Positions 6,902-13,634 of a stretch of 18,653 bases of DNA are shown here, piece after piece. Source of the stretch: Calidifonticultor sp964387355 (lineage in GTDB: Bacteria; Actinomycetota; Humimicrobiia; Humimicrobiales; Humimicrobiaceae); NCBI GenBank assembly GCA_964387355.1, contig CAYLWJ010000006.1, positions 1-18,653 of the forward strand. Direction: 5' to 3'. Within the stretch, counting starts at the first letter, position 1. Every line of letters begins with the position of its first letter. The position numbers and the translations under genes were made by a program. The notes beneath the pieces were generated by a model, which worked only from the letters and a program-made list of their open reading frames with translations, was not told where the DNA came from and did not search any database.

Positions 6902-7036
6902 ATACTTTGTTTTTAATAATTATAAGTTTATTTAAGTTTGTTTAAGCTTATTTAATTTTGTTTAAATTTAATTAGATTTAAAAAGTTTGTTTATTTTGTT
7001 TAATTTTGTTTATTTGAGAAAAACCCCACAAATTTA

Positions 7037-7391
7037 GGGGGCGATAGGTTTCGACGGAAATAGGTTGAGCTAGGACTGCAAGCCAAGTTCCAGAACTTGT
7101 AAAAACTGGGCATAAACATAAATGCTAACGAACCTGAGTTAGCCTTAGCAGCCTAATAAACTAAGCTGCTACGTCTGTTAAAAGGTTTCCTGCGCTTTTT
7201 AACAGGCGTCGGTTAGCAGGATACCTTACAGCGGTTTTTCTGTAGCTGTTGTAAGGGAAGATTATACAGAATAGCTTATTTTAACCTTGTCCATTTGGTT
7301 AAAATAAGCGAAAGTTGAAAATGGAATAAGCTTGTAGATGTCCTTGTGGCAATATTTTCGGACGCGGGTTCAATTCCCGCCGCCTCCACCA
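7037..7391 (+). ncRNA. ssrA: Transfer-messenger RNA (tmRNA)
   Basis: The tmRNA rescues ribosomes stalled on broken messages by acting first as alanyl-tRNA and then as template for a degradation tag. The 5' end GGGGGCGATAGGTTTCGACGG is the family signature, and it pairs through GGGGGCG with CGCCTCC near the 3' end to form the acceptor stem (one G-U pair). The T-arm reads GGGTTCAATTCCCG and the CCA end is encoded (7389-7391). The tag frame begins at GCT 7124 and reads ANEPELALAA before two stops (TAA TAA, 7154-7159). The length of 355 bases is normal for a one-piece bacterial tmRNA, with GC-paired pseudoknot segments after the tag. No clear terminator hairpin follows. Confidence 0.97.
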
Positions 7392-7609
7392 AATTAATAA
7401 TTTTTCTTTTATCCATTCTTCTAATTTTATTATAATTTTACATAAATAAACACGGTCAACTTTAAGCTTATTTAATTTATAATTTAATGTTCTAAATAAA
7501 GCTTTGAATTTTTTATATCTTTTTGGAAGGCAACAAATTCGGTTGTGCAAACTGGGGATATTAAACTTAAACTATTGAAATAATTTTACTAGATTGTTAA
7601 ATTAATTGT

Positions 7610-8278
7610 ATGAAAGTATTGTTAATAAGTGATGTGGTTTTAGAACATATATACAGTAACTCTATTATAGAGAGATTTAAAGATATTGATTTTGTTATTT
7701 CTTGCGGGGATCTCCCTAACTATTATTTAGAGTTTATAGTATCTACACTAAATAAACCATTGTTTTATGTAATGGGCAATCACAACAGCACAACTTTTTA
7801 TAGAGAAAACTTAATCGATAACAGCAATTATAAGGAAAGAACTATTAGGAATGACCAAGATACTGAAAATCTGCCGCAAGGCTGTATTAATTTAAACCAG
7901 AAAATTATTGAATACAAGGGTTTAATATTAATGGGGCTTGAAGGCTCTATGAGATATAGTTCTGGTGAGTATCAATACACTGATTTTGAGATGAGCTGGA
8001 AAATAAATAAATTAAGACCAAGACTTTTGTTAAATAAAATTTTTAAGAAAAAATATTTAGATATATTGGTTACTCATTCCCCACCTTATAAAATTCATGA
8101 CAATGAAGATTTATGTCATAGGGGTTTTAGGAGTTTTGTTAAGTTTATTAACGTATATAAACCAAAGTATTTAATACATGGTCATATACATTTATATGGT
8201 TTAAACAAAGAGTGGCAAACAACTGTTGGAAGTACTAAGGTGATAAACGCCTATGGATATAGAGTTATTGAAATTTAA
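7610..8278 (+). CDS. Calcineurin-like metallophosphoesterase
   Basis: A 222-residue protein with the dinuclear metallophosphatase motifs in order: Asp8 in 'LLISD', 'SCGDLP' (Asp34), 'MGNHN' (Asn57, His58), 'VTHSPP', and 'HGHIH' near the end. It resembles a group of uncharacterised clostridial-type phosphoesterases with the conserved segments 'MGLEGSMRYSSG.YQYTDFEM' and 'INAYGYRVIEI'. The usual first motif Asp-x-His is Asp-Val-Val here, so one metal ligand is absent; my recollection is that this is shared by the group and is not damage. The substrate is unknown; a phosphodiester such as a nucleotide or nucleic acid is likely. It starts at ATG 7610 with no good ribosome-binding site, 218 bases after ssrA, and is followed 69 bases later by a ParB-like gene on the same strand. 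Confidence 0.85.
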   Translation: MKVLLISDVVLEHIYSNSIIERFKDIDFVISCGDLPNYYLEFIVSTLNKPLFYVMGNHNSTTFYRENLIDNSNYKERTIRNDQDTENLPQGCINLNQKIIEYKGLILMGLEGSMRYSSGEYQYTDFEMSWKINKLRPRLLLNKIFKKKYLDILVTHSPPYKIHDNEDLCHRGFRSFVKFINVYKPKYLIHGHIHLYGLNKEWQTTVGSTKVINAYGYRVIEI

Positions 8279-8347
8279 TGCAATTTAGATTACTATCCTT
8301 ACTAATTAAATTACCATCCTTAAGAAATATTATAACAAAAAAACACT

Positions 8348-9265
8348 ATGACAAGTTACTTAAATACAATTGACAAATCTAATCAAGCATTTGATGAAGC
8401 ACGATTTAAATCTCTTTTAAATAGTTTAAAATACATTTTAATTGGAAGAAATAATGAGCTTTTGTCATTTGATAAAATAAAAAACTCATTTGGTCTTTAT
8501 AAGCAGAACTATTTAGGTATGCAAACTGTTGAAGTTGATAAAATTGTTGGAAGTATTGATAGATATAGTGATTTTGACAGATATTTTTTACCAAAAAAAG
8601 CGCATTTGCAAAGAAGATGGGCAAAAATTCATAATTTATTAGTTAAAGACGTTATTTTACCGCCAGTAAAATTATATAAAGTTGGTGATTTATATTTTGT
8701 ATTAGATGGTAATCATAGGGTGAGTGTTTCTAAAAAATTAGGTGTTAAATATATAGATGCAGAAGTAATTGAATTTGTTACTGATGTACCTCTTAAGCCT
8801 GATATGAGTCCTGAACAAATTTTTTTAGAAGCTGAGAGAGAAAAATTTTTAAAAATAACAGGTTTAAAAAAAGCAAGGCCAGACATTAAAATCCGAATTA
8901 CAGTACCTGGCGGTTATGATTTTTTGCTAAGCCAGATAAACAAATTAATGGTTCAGTTAAATGAAAACAAAAAAATTGATGAAAAACCTTTAACATTTGA
9001 AGAGGCGTCTTTAATTTGGTATGATAATATCTATTTACCAGCACTGGAATTTATTGATAGCTATGGGATTCTTAAAAAGTTCCCTAATAGGACAAAAACA
9101 GATCTTTATGTTTGGATAAATGAACATAAAAGATATTTAAGTCTTAAGTATGGTAGGGATGTAGTTATAAAATTTGCAGCTAAAGATTTTTTGTTAAGAT
9201 ATGCTAATAGTCCCTTAAGGCGATTGAAATTAAGAATTATAAGGCTATTAAATAAGTTTAAATAA
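8348..9265 (+). CDS. ParB/Srx-fold domain protein of unknown role
   Basis: A 305-residue protein. Residues about 60-140 resemble a ParB-like (ParB/sulfiredoxin) fold: a target-specification strand 'VEVDKIVGSIDRY', then 'VILPPVKLYKVGDLYFVLDGNHRVSVSKKLG', where 'DGNHRVSV' is the nucleotide-binding box of ParB-like proteins. The rest is mostly helical and basic at the C-terminus ('RRLKLRIIRLLNKFK'). Single-copy relatives away from parA are usually annotated as ParB-like or DUF4032-type regulators; no parA is next to it, so a chromosome-partition role is not supported. The gene is codirectional with the metallophosphoesterase and may share its transcript. DNA or nucleotide binding is inferred from the fold. 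Confidence 0.7.
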   Translation: MTSYLNTIDKSNQAFDEARFKSLLNSLKYILIGRNNELLSFDKIKNSFGLYKQNYLGMQTVEVDKIVGSIDRYSDFDRYFLPKKAHLQRRWAKIHNLLVKDVILPPVKLYKVGDLYFVLDGNHRVSVSKKLGVKYIDAEVIEFVTDVPLKPDMSPEQIFLEAEREKFLKITGLKKARPDIKIRITVPGGYDFLLSQINKLMVQLNENKKIDEKPLTFEEASLIWYDNIYLPALEFIDSYGILKKFPNRTKTDLYVWINEHKRYLSLKYGRDVVIKFAAKDFLLRYANSPLRRLKLRIIRLLNKFK

Positions 9266-9385
9266 TCAGTTTAAACAAGGTTAATAGGGCACACTTGATA
9301 ATTAAATTTATTTATTTTAAATTTCTCTGTTTTAATTGCTAGGATTTTTTCAGGAGTAGCTGCTGTAATGCTTTTATTTTTAATT

Positions 9386-9423
9386 ATTTATGAAAAGCTA
9401 AATAATTTATGAAAAGCTAAATA
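9386..9423. repeat. 19-bp direct tandem repeat, two copies
   Basis: ATTTATGAAAAGCTAAATA-type unit at 9386-9404 and 9405-9423, in the 295-base space between two converging genes. The same space contains the palindrome AACTTAAATTTAAATTTAAG with TT completing it (9529-9550), too AT-only to call a terminator with confidence. Confidence 0.8.
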
Positions 9424-9560
9424 TTTAAATTTAATTTGAGTTGTAAACAAAACTCTTAAATAGTTTAACTTACTTTATAATTTAAACCTATAATTGGACT
9501 TATAATTTTAACTTATAACTTAAATTATAACTTAAATTTAAATTTAAGTTACATTTTGAC

Positions 9561-10775
9561 TTATAAGTAACACCATCTTGCTTTTTCTATATCAACAAAT
9601 TCTGGCTTATAAGGCTGTGGTTTTCTTCCGAAGCAGATACCCATACTTTCATAAAATTTAACCATTTCCTCGTTAACATGTCTTTGCTTTATTGCTTCAT
9701 CTGTTGATATATATTCTATTTTACCATCAACAACACCAGTAATTGTAACACCAGATATGCCATTTATTAAGAGCACAACAGCACCTGCTCCTGTATCTTT
9801 ACCAAAATTTGCATCTAGTGCGCTTGTACTTCCAGAACGAACAAGATAACTTAGAACCATTTCTCTTACTTCTGGCACCTCATTCATTTTCTCAACAAAT
9901 AGACCTTGCTGGCGCATAAAATCTTTAAAACTCTCGTCACTTTTTATTCTTTTAGCAAGGTTTTCTCTAACATATTTGCCAACACCTGATAATTTTTTAT
10001 GCCCAAATGCGTCAGTTGATACTGTATCATCAGTAATTATATTTCCTGTTGCATCAGTTATTCCTTCTGCAGCAACAATAACATATGTGCCTGCCTTATA
10101 AACACTTTCTCTAATTCTTCGCATAAATGTATTTTTTAGATTTTCGTAAATTATATCAAAGTCAAATGGTATTTCTGGAATTAAAATGCAGTCAGCATCA
10201 GCAGCAATACCGCCTCTAAATGCAGTATGCCCTGCATATCGTCCAAAAACTTCTATTACCATTATTCTATTGTGGCTGTTTCCTGTAGTTTTTAGCTCAT
10301 CAATATACTGTGCAATTCTATTAATTGCAGAATCGCCACCAACAGAATATGAGTGAAGATCTAGGTCCATTGTTTTTGGGACATGAACACAAGGTATACC
10401 GTTTGCATTAAGGTCTACTACTACACTGCCAGTATCATCTCCACCTGATATAACAAGTGCCCCAATGTTGAATTTCTCTAAGCCCTTTATTATTTTTTCA
10501 TATTTTTTATCATCTTCAATTTTAGCAATTTTAACTCTTGTATTACCTGCTTGTGAACCTGCTTTAAGAGAAGGAATATCATCTAATTTGTTAACATCAA
10601 GCTTTATAATATTTCCGCTGTCTAAAAGATTGTAAAGTCCAGCATAACCATTTGGGATAACATAGGGTTCAATGCCACTTGCAATTGCCATACTTGCAGC
10701 ACCTTTTATTACTGCATTTAATCCTCCACAGTCTCCACCACTTGTTATAATTCCAATAGCTTTACCTTTTAGCAT
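9561..10775 (-). CDS. pfp: 6-phosphofructokinase, pyrophosphate-dependent type
   Basis: A 404-residue cytoplasmic enzyme converting fructose 6-phosphate to the 1,6-bisphosphate in glycolysis. Seen motifs: 'GIITSGGDCGGLNA' (8-21), 'GSQAGNTR' (73-80), 'ISGGDDTGS' (109-117), 'PKTMDLDL' (133-140) with the two catalytic aspartates Asp137 and Asp139, and 'MVIEVFGRYAGHTA' (172-185). The second Asp of GGDD (Asp114) together with Lys134 of PKT are the residues that exclude ATP and favour pyrophosphate in this family, so reversible PPi-dependent activity is likely. The centre of the catalytic loop is D-L-D rather than the usual D-N-D. AAAGGGGAT five bases before ATG 10775 fixes the start, and a plausible promoter lies 51 bases upstream. 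It converges on the ParB-like gene. Confidence 0.93.
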   Translation of the reverse strand: MLKGKAIGIITSGGDCGGLNAVIKGAASMAIASGIEPYVIPNGYAGLYNLLDSGNIIKLDVNKLDDIPSLKAGSQAGNTRVKIAKIEDDKKYEKIIKGLEKFNIGALVISGGDDTGSVVVDLNANGIPCVHVPKTMDLDLHSYSVGGDSAINRIAQYIDELKTTGNSHNRIMVIEVFGRYAGHTAFRGGIAADADCILIPEIPFDFDIIYENLKNTFMRRIRESVYKAGTYVIVAAEGITDATGNIITDDTVSTDAFGHKKLSGVGKYVRENLAKRIKSDESFKDFMRQQGLFVEKMNEVPEVREMVLSYLVRSGSTSALDANFGKDTGAGAVVLLINGISGVTITGVVDGKIEYISTDEAIKQRHVNEEMVKFYESMGICFGRKPQPYKPEFVDIEKARWCYL

Positions 10776-10825
10776 TAATATCCCCTTTCTGAATAATAAA
10801 ATTTTTTAAAAAAACAAAAATTATG

Positions 10826-10854
10826 TATTTAAGATAAGAATTAAAATCAAACAA
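10826..10854 (-). promoter_or_regulatory. Candidate sigma-70 promoter of the phosphofructokinase gene
   Basis: On the minus strand TTGTTT (10854-10849), 17 bases, then TAAATA (10831-10826), placing transcription start about 40 bases before the gene. The spacing is ideal and both boxes are 4-5 of 6 matches, but such matches are frequent in DNA this AT-rich. Confidence 0.35.
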
Positions 10855-11165
10855 AATTTTGATTAAATTATTAACAACCTATGAATCACTTATGATTATA
10901 GAAAATTATAAGTAAAAATTAAATATATAATTTTCTTACTTTTTATCTAGCCTTAAATTATTCTATGAAATTTTTTTTGTATATTTTTGTTTTTTTTGTT
11001 TTATAAAAATATTTTTTATCAATTTGATTTAATATGTTTGAATAATTAACTAAAAATTACAACTAAATTTTTATTTATTATTTTTATTGATTTTTTTGAC
11101 TTTAATACCTTTCTAAATATTCGTATATTAATATATTTATAACAATATAATTATATCAATACACA

Positions 11166-11235
11166 CATTTTAATATAGGCATTTTAATACAAACATCTTA
11201 ATGCAAGCTTTTTAATACACGTGTTTTAATTAGCA
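11166..11235. repeat. Five tandem 14-bp imperfect repeats (operator- or iteron-like)
   Basis: Exact 14-base register: CATTTTAATATAGG (11166), CATTTTAATACAAA (11180), CATCTTAATGCAAG (11194), CTTTTTAATACACG (11208), TGTTTTAATTAGCA (11222). The core TTTTAATACA is conserved, and a weak sixth copy may precede it at 11152-11165. The array ends 148 bases before the c-di-GMP gene. Confidence 0.75.
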
Positions 11236-11383
11236 TTGGGTATTTGTGCTATTTATAAATATATTAATAAATAAAATTATTAAAAAAATGTTAAATATTT
11301 TATTGATACATTGAAAATTATTAAAAGAATATTAAAATTTTACTTACTAATTTATAGGTTAATAAGTCTGGGGCTAGTTTAAA

Positions 11384-13144
11384 ATGAATATTTTAAGTGA
11401 AAATAAAAATAAACAAGATTATTTTTTTTCTCAAAAATATGAAATTGAAAAAGCTTTTAATGAGTTTTTCGGTGCTGTTGCCATTTATAGCAAACAAAGG
11501 ATAATAGAATCAAATGAAGCATTTGCAAAAGAATTTGGATTTAATAATAACGAAATTATTGGTGTACATTTAAATGATCTTTTTACTCTCGAATCGTATA
11601 ATCAGGTTTTTAAAAATGCTATTTTTGGCAAAGAGTCTGTTTTTGAGGTTAATTGCAGAAAGAAGGATGGTACTGTATTTAGATGCAAAATAAGCAATAA
11701 AATTGAGAACAGAAATGGTAAAACAATAGGGTATTTAACAGTAAGAAGACTATTAGAAAATGCAGAAATTGAGATACCAAAAAAATATGATAGATATTCT
11801 GCTTTGTTTGAATATTCAATGGATGGTATATATATTTGCAGTACTGATGGTATATTTTTGGAAGTAAATCCTTCTTTTATTAATATGCTTGGTTTTGATA
11901 ATCCTCAGGAGCTTATATCCAGAAAAGTTCCACCTCAACTTATGATTAAGAATGATAATTCTAATGAAAGTAATTTGAAACATAACTCTATTTTTGAAAC
12001 CATAATAAGAAAAAAGGATGGTAGCGAGATAGTAATAGAGGTAAGTAATTGTTATATCTATGACAAGACAGAAATGCGGTATATACTTGGGATTGTTCGT
12101 GATATTACTTCAAGGAAAAAAAATGAAGAAAAAATTAGATTTCTTTCTTTTCATGATAGCCTTACTGGACTATATAATAGGTTGTTTTTTGAAGAGGAGT
12201 TAAAAAGGCTAGACCAAGAAAGAAATTTACCAATAAGTGTAATAATTGGAGATATAAGTGGACTTAAGCTTGTTAATGATACTTTTGGTCATAATGAAGG
12301 AGATAAAATTATTATAAGTTGTGCAGATATTTTAAGAAATTGCTGTAGAAAAGATGATATTATAGCAAGAATGGGGGGTGATGAGTTTTCAATACTTCTT
12401 CCTAAAACTAATGAAGAAGAGGTAGAAAAAATTATTGAGAGAATAAAAGAAAACAGCCAAAAAATCACGAACACAAAAATAAGTTTAAATATTGCCCTCG
12501 GTTATTCTTGTAAGTATAGTTTTGACCAAGACTTTAGAAAAATAATAAAAGAAGCCGAAGATAATATGTATACAAATAAGCTTGCCGAATCAAGAACTGT
12601 TTCAGATTCAATTTTCTCATCATTAAAAAGAATGCTATATGAGAAAAGTATTGAAACTGAGCTTCATGCCGATAGAATGAGAGATATGGCAATTAAGCTA
12701 GGGCAAGCTTTAAAATTACCTAAAAGAAAAATAGATGAACTAGTTTTATTATCCTCATTGCATGATATTGGCAAAATTACAGTTTCAGACGATATTTTAA
12801 AGAAAAAAGGCAAATTAACTAAACAAGAATGGGACATAATTAAAAAACACCCGGTTACTGGTTATAAGATAGTTCTTACATGTTCTCAATTTTCGCCAAT
12901 TTCAAAAGGTATACTTTATCACCACGAAAACTGGGATGGATCAGGTTATCCAGAAGGCCTATCGGGAGAAAACATACCTATAACATCTAGAATTGTGTCT
13001 ATAGTAGATGCATATGATGTAATGACTAATGGTAGACCTTATAAAAAACCAATGACCAAAAAAGAAGCTATTGATGAGCTCAAAAGGTGCTCTGGAAAAC
13101 AGTTTGATCCAAAAATAGTTGATATTTTTATAAGTATACTATAG
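11384..13144 (+). CDS. PAS-PAS-GGDEF-HD-GYP c-di-GMP turnover protein
   Basis: A 586-residue soluble signalling protein with no membrane span. Order of domains: PAS (about 23-125), PAS with PAC end 'YILGIVRDITSRK' (about 135-245), GGDEF (about 252-405), HD-GYP (about 415-586). The cyclase domain has 'HDSLTGLYNR', 'GDISGLKLVNDTFGHNEGD' and an intact GGDEF (331-335), preceded by an RxxD inhibitory site (Arg322-Asp325) at the standard five-residue distance. The phosphodiesterase domain has His460-Asp461 in 'LHDIGK', 'KHP', and 'HHENWDGSGYP' (513-523), all complete. So both synthesis and breakdown of c-di-GMP look catalytically competent, set by PAS-sensed signals. The gene stands alone, with GGGG ten bases before ATG 11384 as ribosome-binding site. 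Its regulator may act at the 14-bp repeats upstream. Confidence 0.93.
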   Translation: MNILSENKNKQDYFFSQKYEIEKAFNEFFGAVAIYSKQRIIESNEAFAKEFGFNNNEIIGVHLNDLFTLESYNQVFKNAIFGKESVFEVNCRKKDGTVFRCKISNKIENRNGKTIGYLTVRRLLENAEIEIPKKYDRYSALFEYSMDGIYICSTDGIFLEVNPSFINMLGFDNPQELISRKVPPQLMIKNDNSNESNLKHNSIFETIIRKKDGSEIVIEVSNCYIYDKTEMRYILGIVRDITSRKKNEEKIRFLSFHDSLTGLYNRLFFEEELKRLDQERNLPISVIIGDISGLKLVNDTFGHNEGDKIIISCADILRNCCRKDDIIARMGGDEFSILLPKTNEEEVEKIIERIKENSQKITNTKISLNIALGYSCKYSFDQDFRKIIKEAEDNMYTNKLAESRTVSDSIFSSLKRMLYEKSIETELHADRMRDMAIKLGQALKLPKRKIDELVLLSSLHDIGKITVSDDILKKKGKLTKQEWDIIKKHPVTGYKIVLTCSQFSPISKGILYHHENWDGSGYPEGLSGENIPITSRIVSIVDAYDVMTNGRPYKKPMTKKEAIDELKRCSGKQFDPKIVDIFISIL

Positions 13145-13432
13145 TTCTATGTAATACTATATAGGTTGTTTTAAGCATAATGTTGATTATTATTGATTAT
13201 TAATATTGTTTTATTAATTTTATATCTTTCGTATTTTTTACAATAGCACTGTATTTAGTTAATCAACTAATAGAACCAAGAAGTCAAAATCATGCATTGC
13301 AGGCATGAATGGGGTTTCATATAAGGTAAAGAAAATCAAAGATTGGTTATAAAAGCAAAAATTGGCTTAATGAGTTAATGAAATAAAACTTATTAATTTT
13401 TTTTTATTAAAAGGCATAGTTTTAGTTGAAGC
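13145..13432. other. Non-coding stretch before the toxin remnant
   Basis: No gene is visible here. A short open stretch around 13290-13350 (reading 'NGVSYKVKKIKDWL' before a stop) is too brief to assign. I looked for an antitoxin partner of the following toxin remnant and found none. Confidence 0.5.
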
Positions 13433-13522
13433 TTGGCATATAAGATAAAATACCATAAAGCTGTAAGAGAAGATCTGAATGGTATTGATTCTAAGTCAAA
13501 ATTAAGAATTAAAGGAGCTTTT
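13433..13522 (+). pseudogene. RelE/ParE-family toxin, N-terminal fragment
   Basis: From TTG 13433 the frame reads AYKIKYHKAVREDLNGID followed by a Ser/Lys-rich turn and 'LRIKGAF', the classic opening of RelE/ParE mRNA-interferase or gyrase-type toxins (first strand 'YKIKYHKAV', then a helix with 'IKKAI'). After 30 residues, at 13522, the similarity stops dead; the frame runs on to TAG 13610-13612, but the rest is antisense to another gene remnant. A complete toxin would have about 90 residues. No antitoxin gene precedes it. It is a truncated relic left by a rearrangement. Confidence 0.6.
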
Positions 13523-13609
13523 TTATTTTTCTCCAATCCAGCAATAAAGACAAAGTTTTTCTCTAAGAAGACCAATAGCATCTATCATGTTATCTATGGT
13601 TTGATATTT
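13523..13609 (-). pseudogene. Amidophosphoribosyltransferase-like (PurF) C-terminal fragment
   Basis: On the minus strand, 28 codons ending in TAA (13525-13523) read KYQTIDNMIDAIGLLREKL, then CLYCWIGEK. This pattern (a 'Y-Q-T' strand, a helix, 'IGLPREKLC' and a closing 'CW.GE') is how I recall one class of glutamine phosphoribosylpyrophosphate amidotransferases ending. Upstream sequence in the same frame is AT-rich and unrelated, so only the tail survives. The last base of its stop codon is directly adjacent to the end of the toxin fragment on the other strand. The family call is from memory of the motif and needs a search. Confidence 0.45.
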
Positions 13610-13634
13610 TAGATAGTACAATTTAATAAATAAT

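Larger units (their letters stand above)
6097..7036. other. 940-base AT-rich spacer between the ATPase gene and ssrA
   Basis: No full-length gene is visible. The spacer holds the inverted-repeat element at 6259-6556 with its interrupted small frame, a candidate promoter at 6875-6901, and from about 6915 to 7015 a run of degenerate TTTAAG/GTTTA repeats just before ssrA. I looked for an M-box (magnesium riboswitch) ahead of the ATPase on the minus strand and saw none of its conserved sequence. Confidence 0.6.
10776..11383. other. 608-base divergent intergenic region
   Basis: A very AT-rich spacer between the divergently transcribed phosphofructokinase and c-di-GMP genes. It contains the promoter candidate on the minus strand and the 14-bp repeat array at 11166-11235. 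A TTGACT box at 11096-11101 lacks a convincing -10 at normal spacing. No coding sequence or gene remnant was seen on either strand. Confidence 0.6.

Noticed and set aside
7299..7550. Minus-strand frame of 83 codons with 'RRRELNPRP'
   Set aside because: It is antisense to the 3' part of tmRNA; the 'ELNPRP' text is the well-known artefact of translating the complement of a T-arm.
9529..9550. 22-base palindrome as terminator
   Set aside because: It is perfectly symmetric but nearly all A/T and has no following T run, so a terminator call is not supported.
13393..13581. Minus-strand frame of 62 codons
   Set aside because: It is out of frame with the PurF-like remnant and antisense to the toxin remnant; it matches nothing and has no ribosome-binding site.
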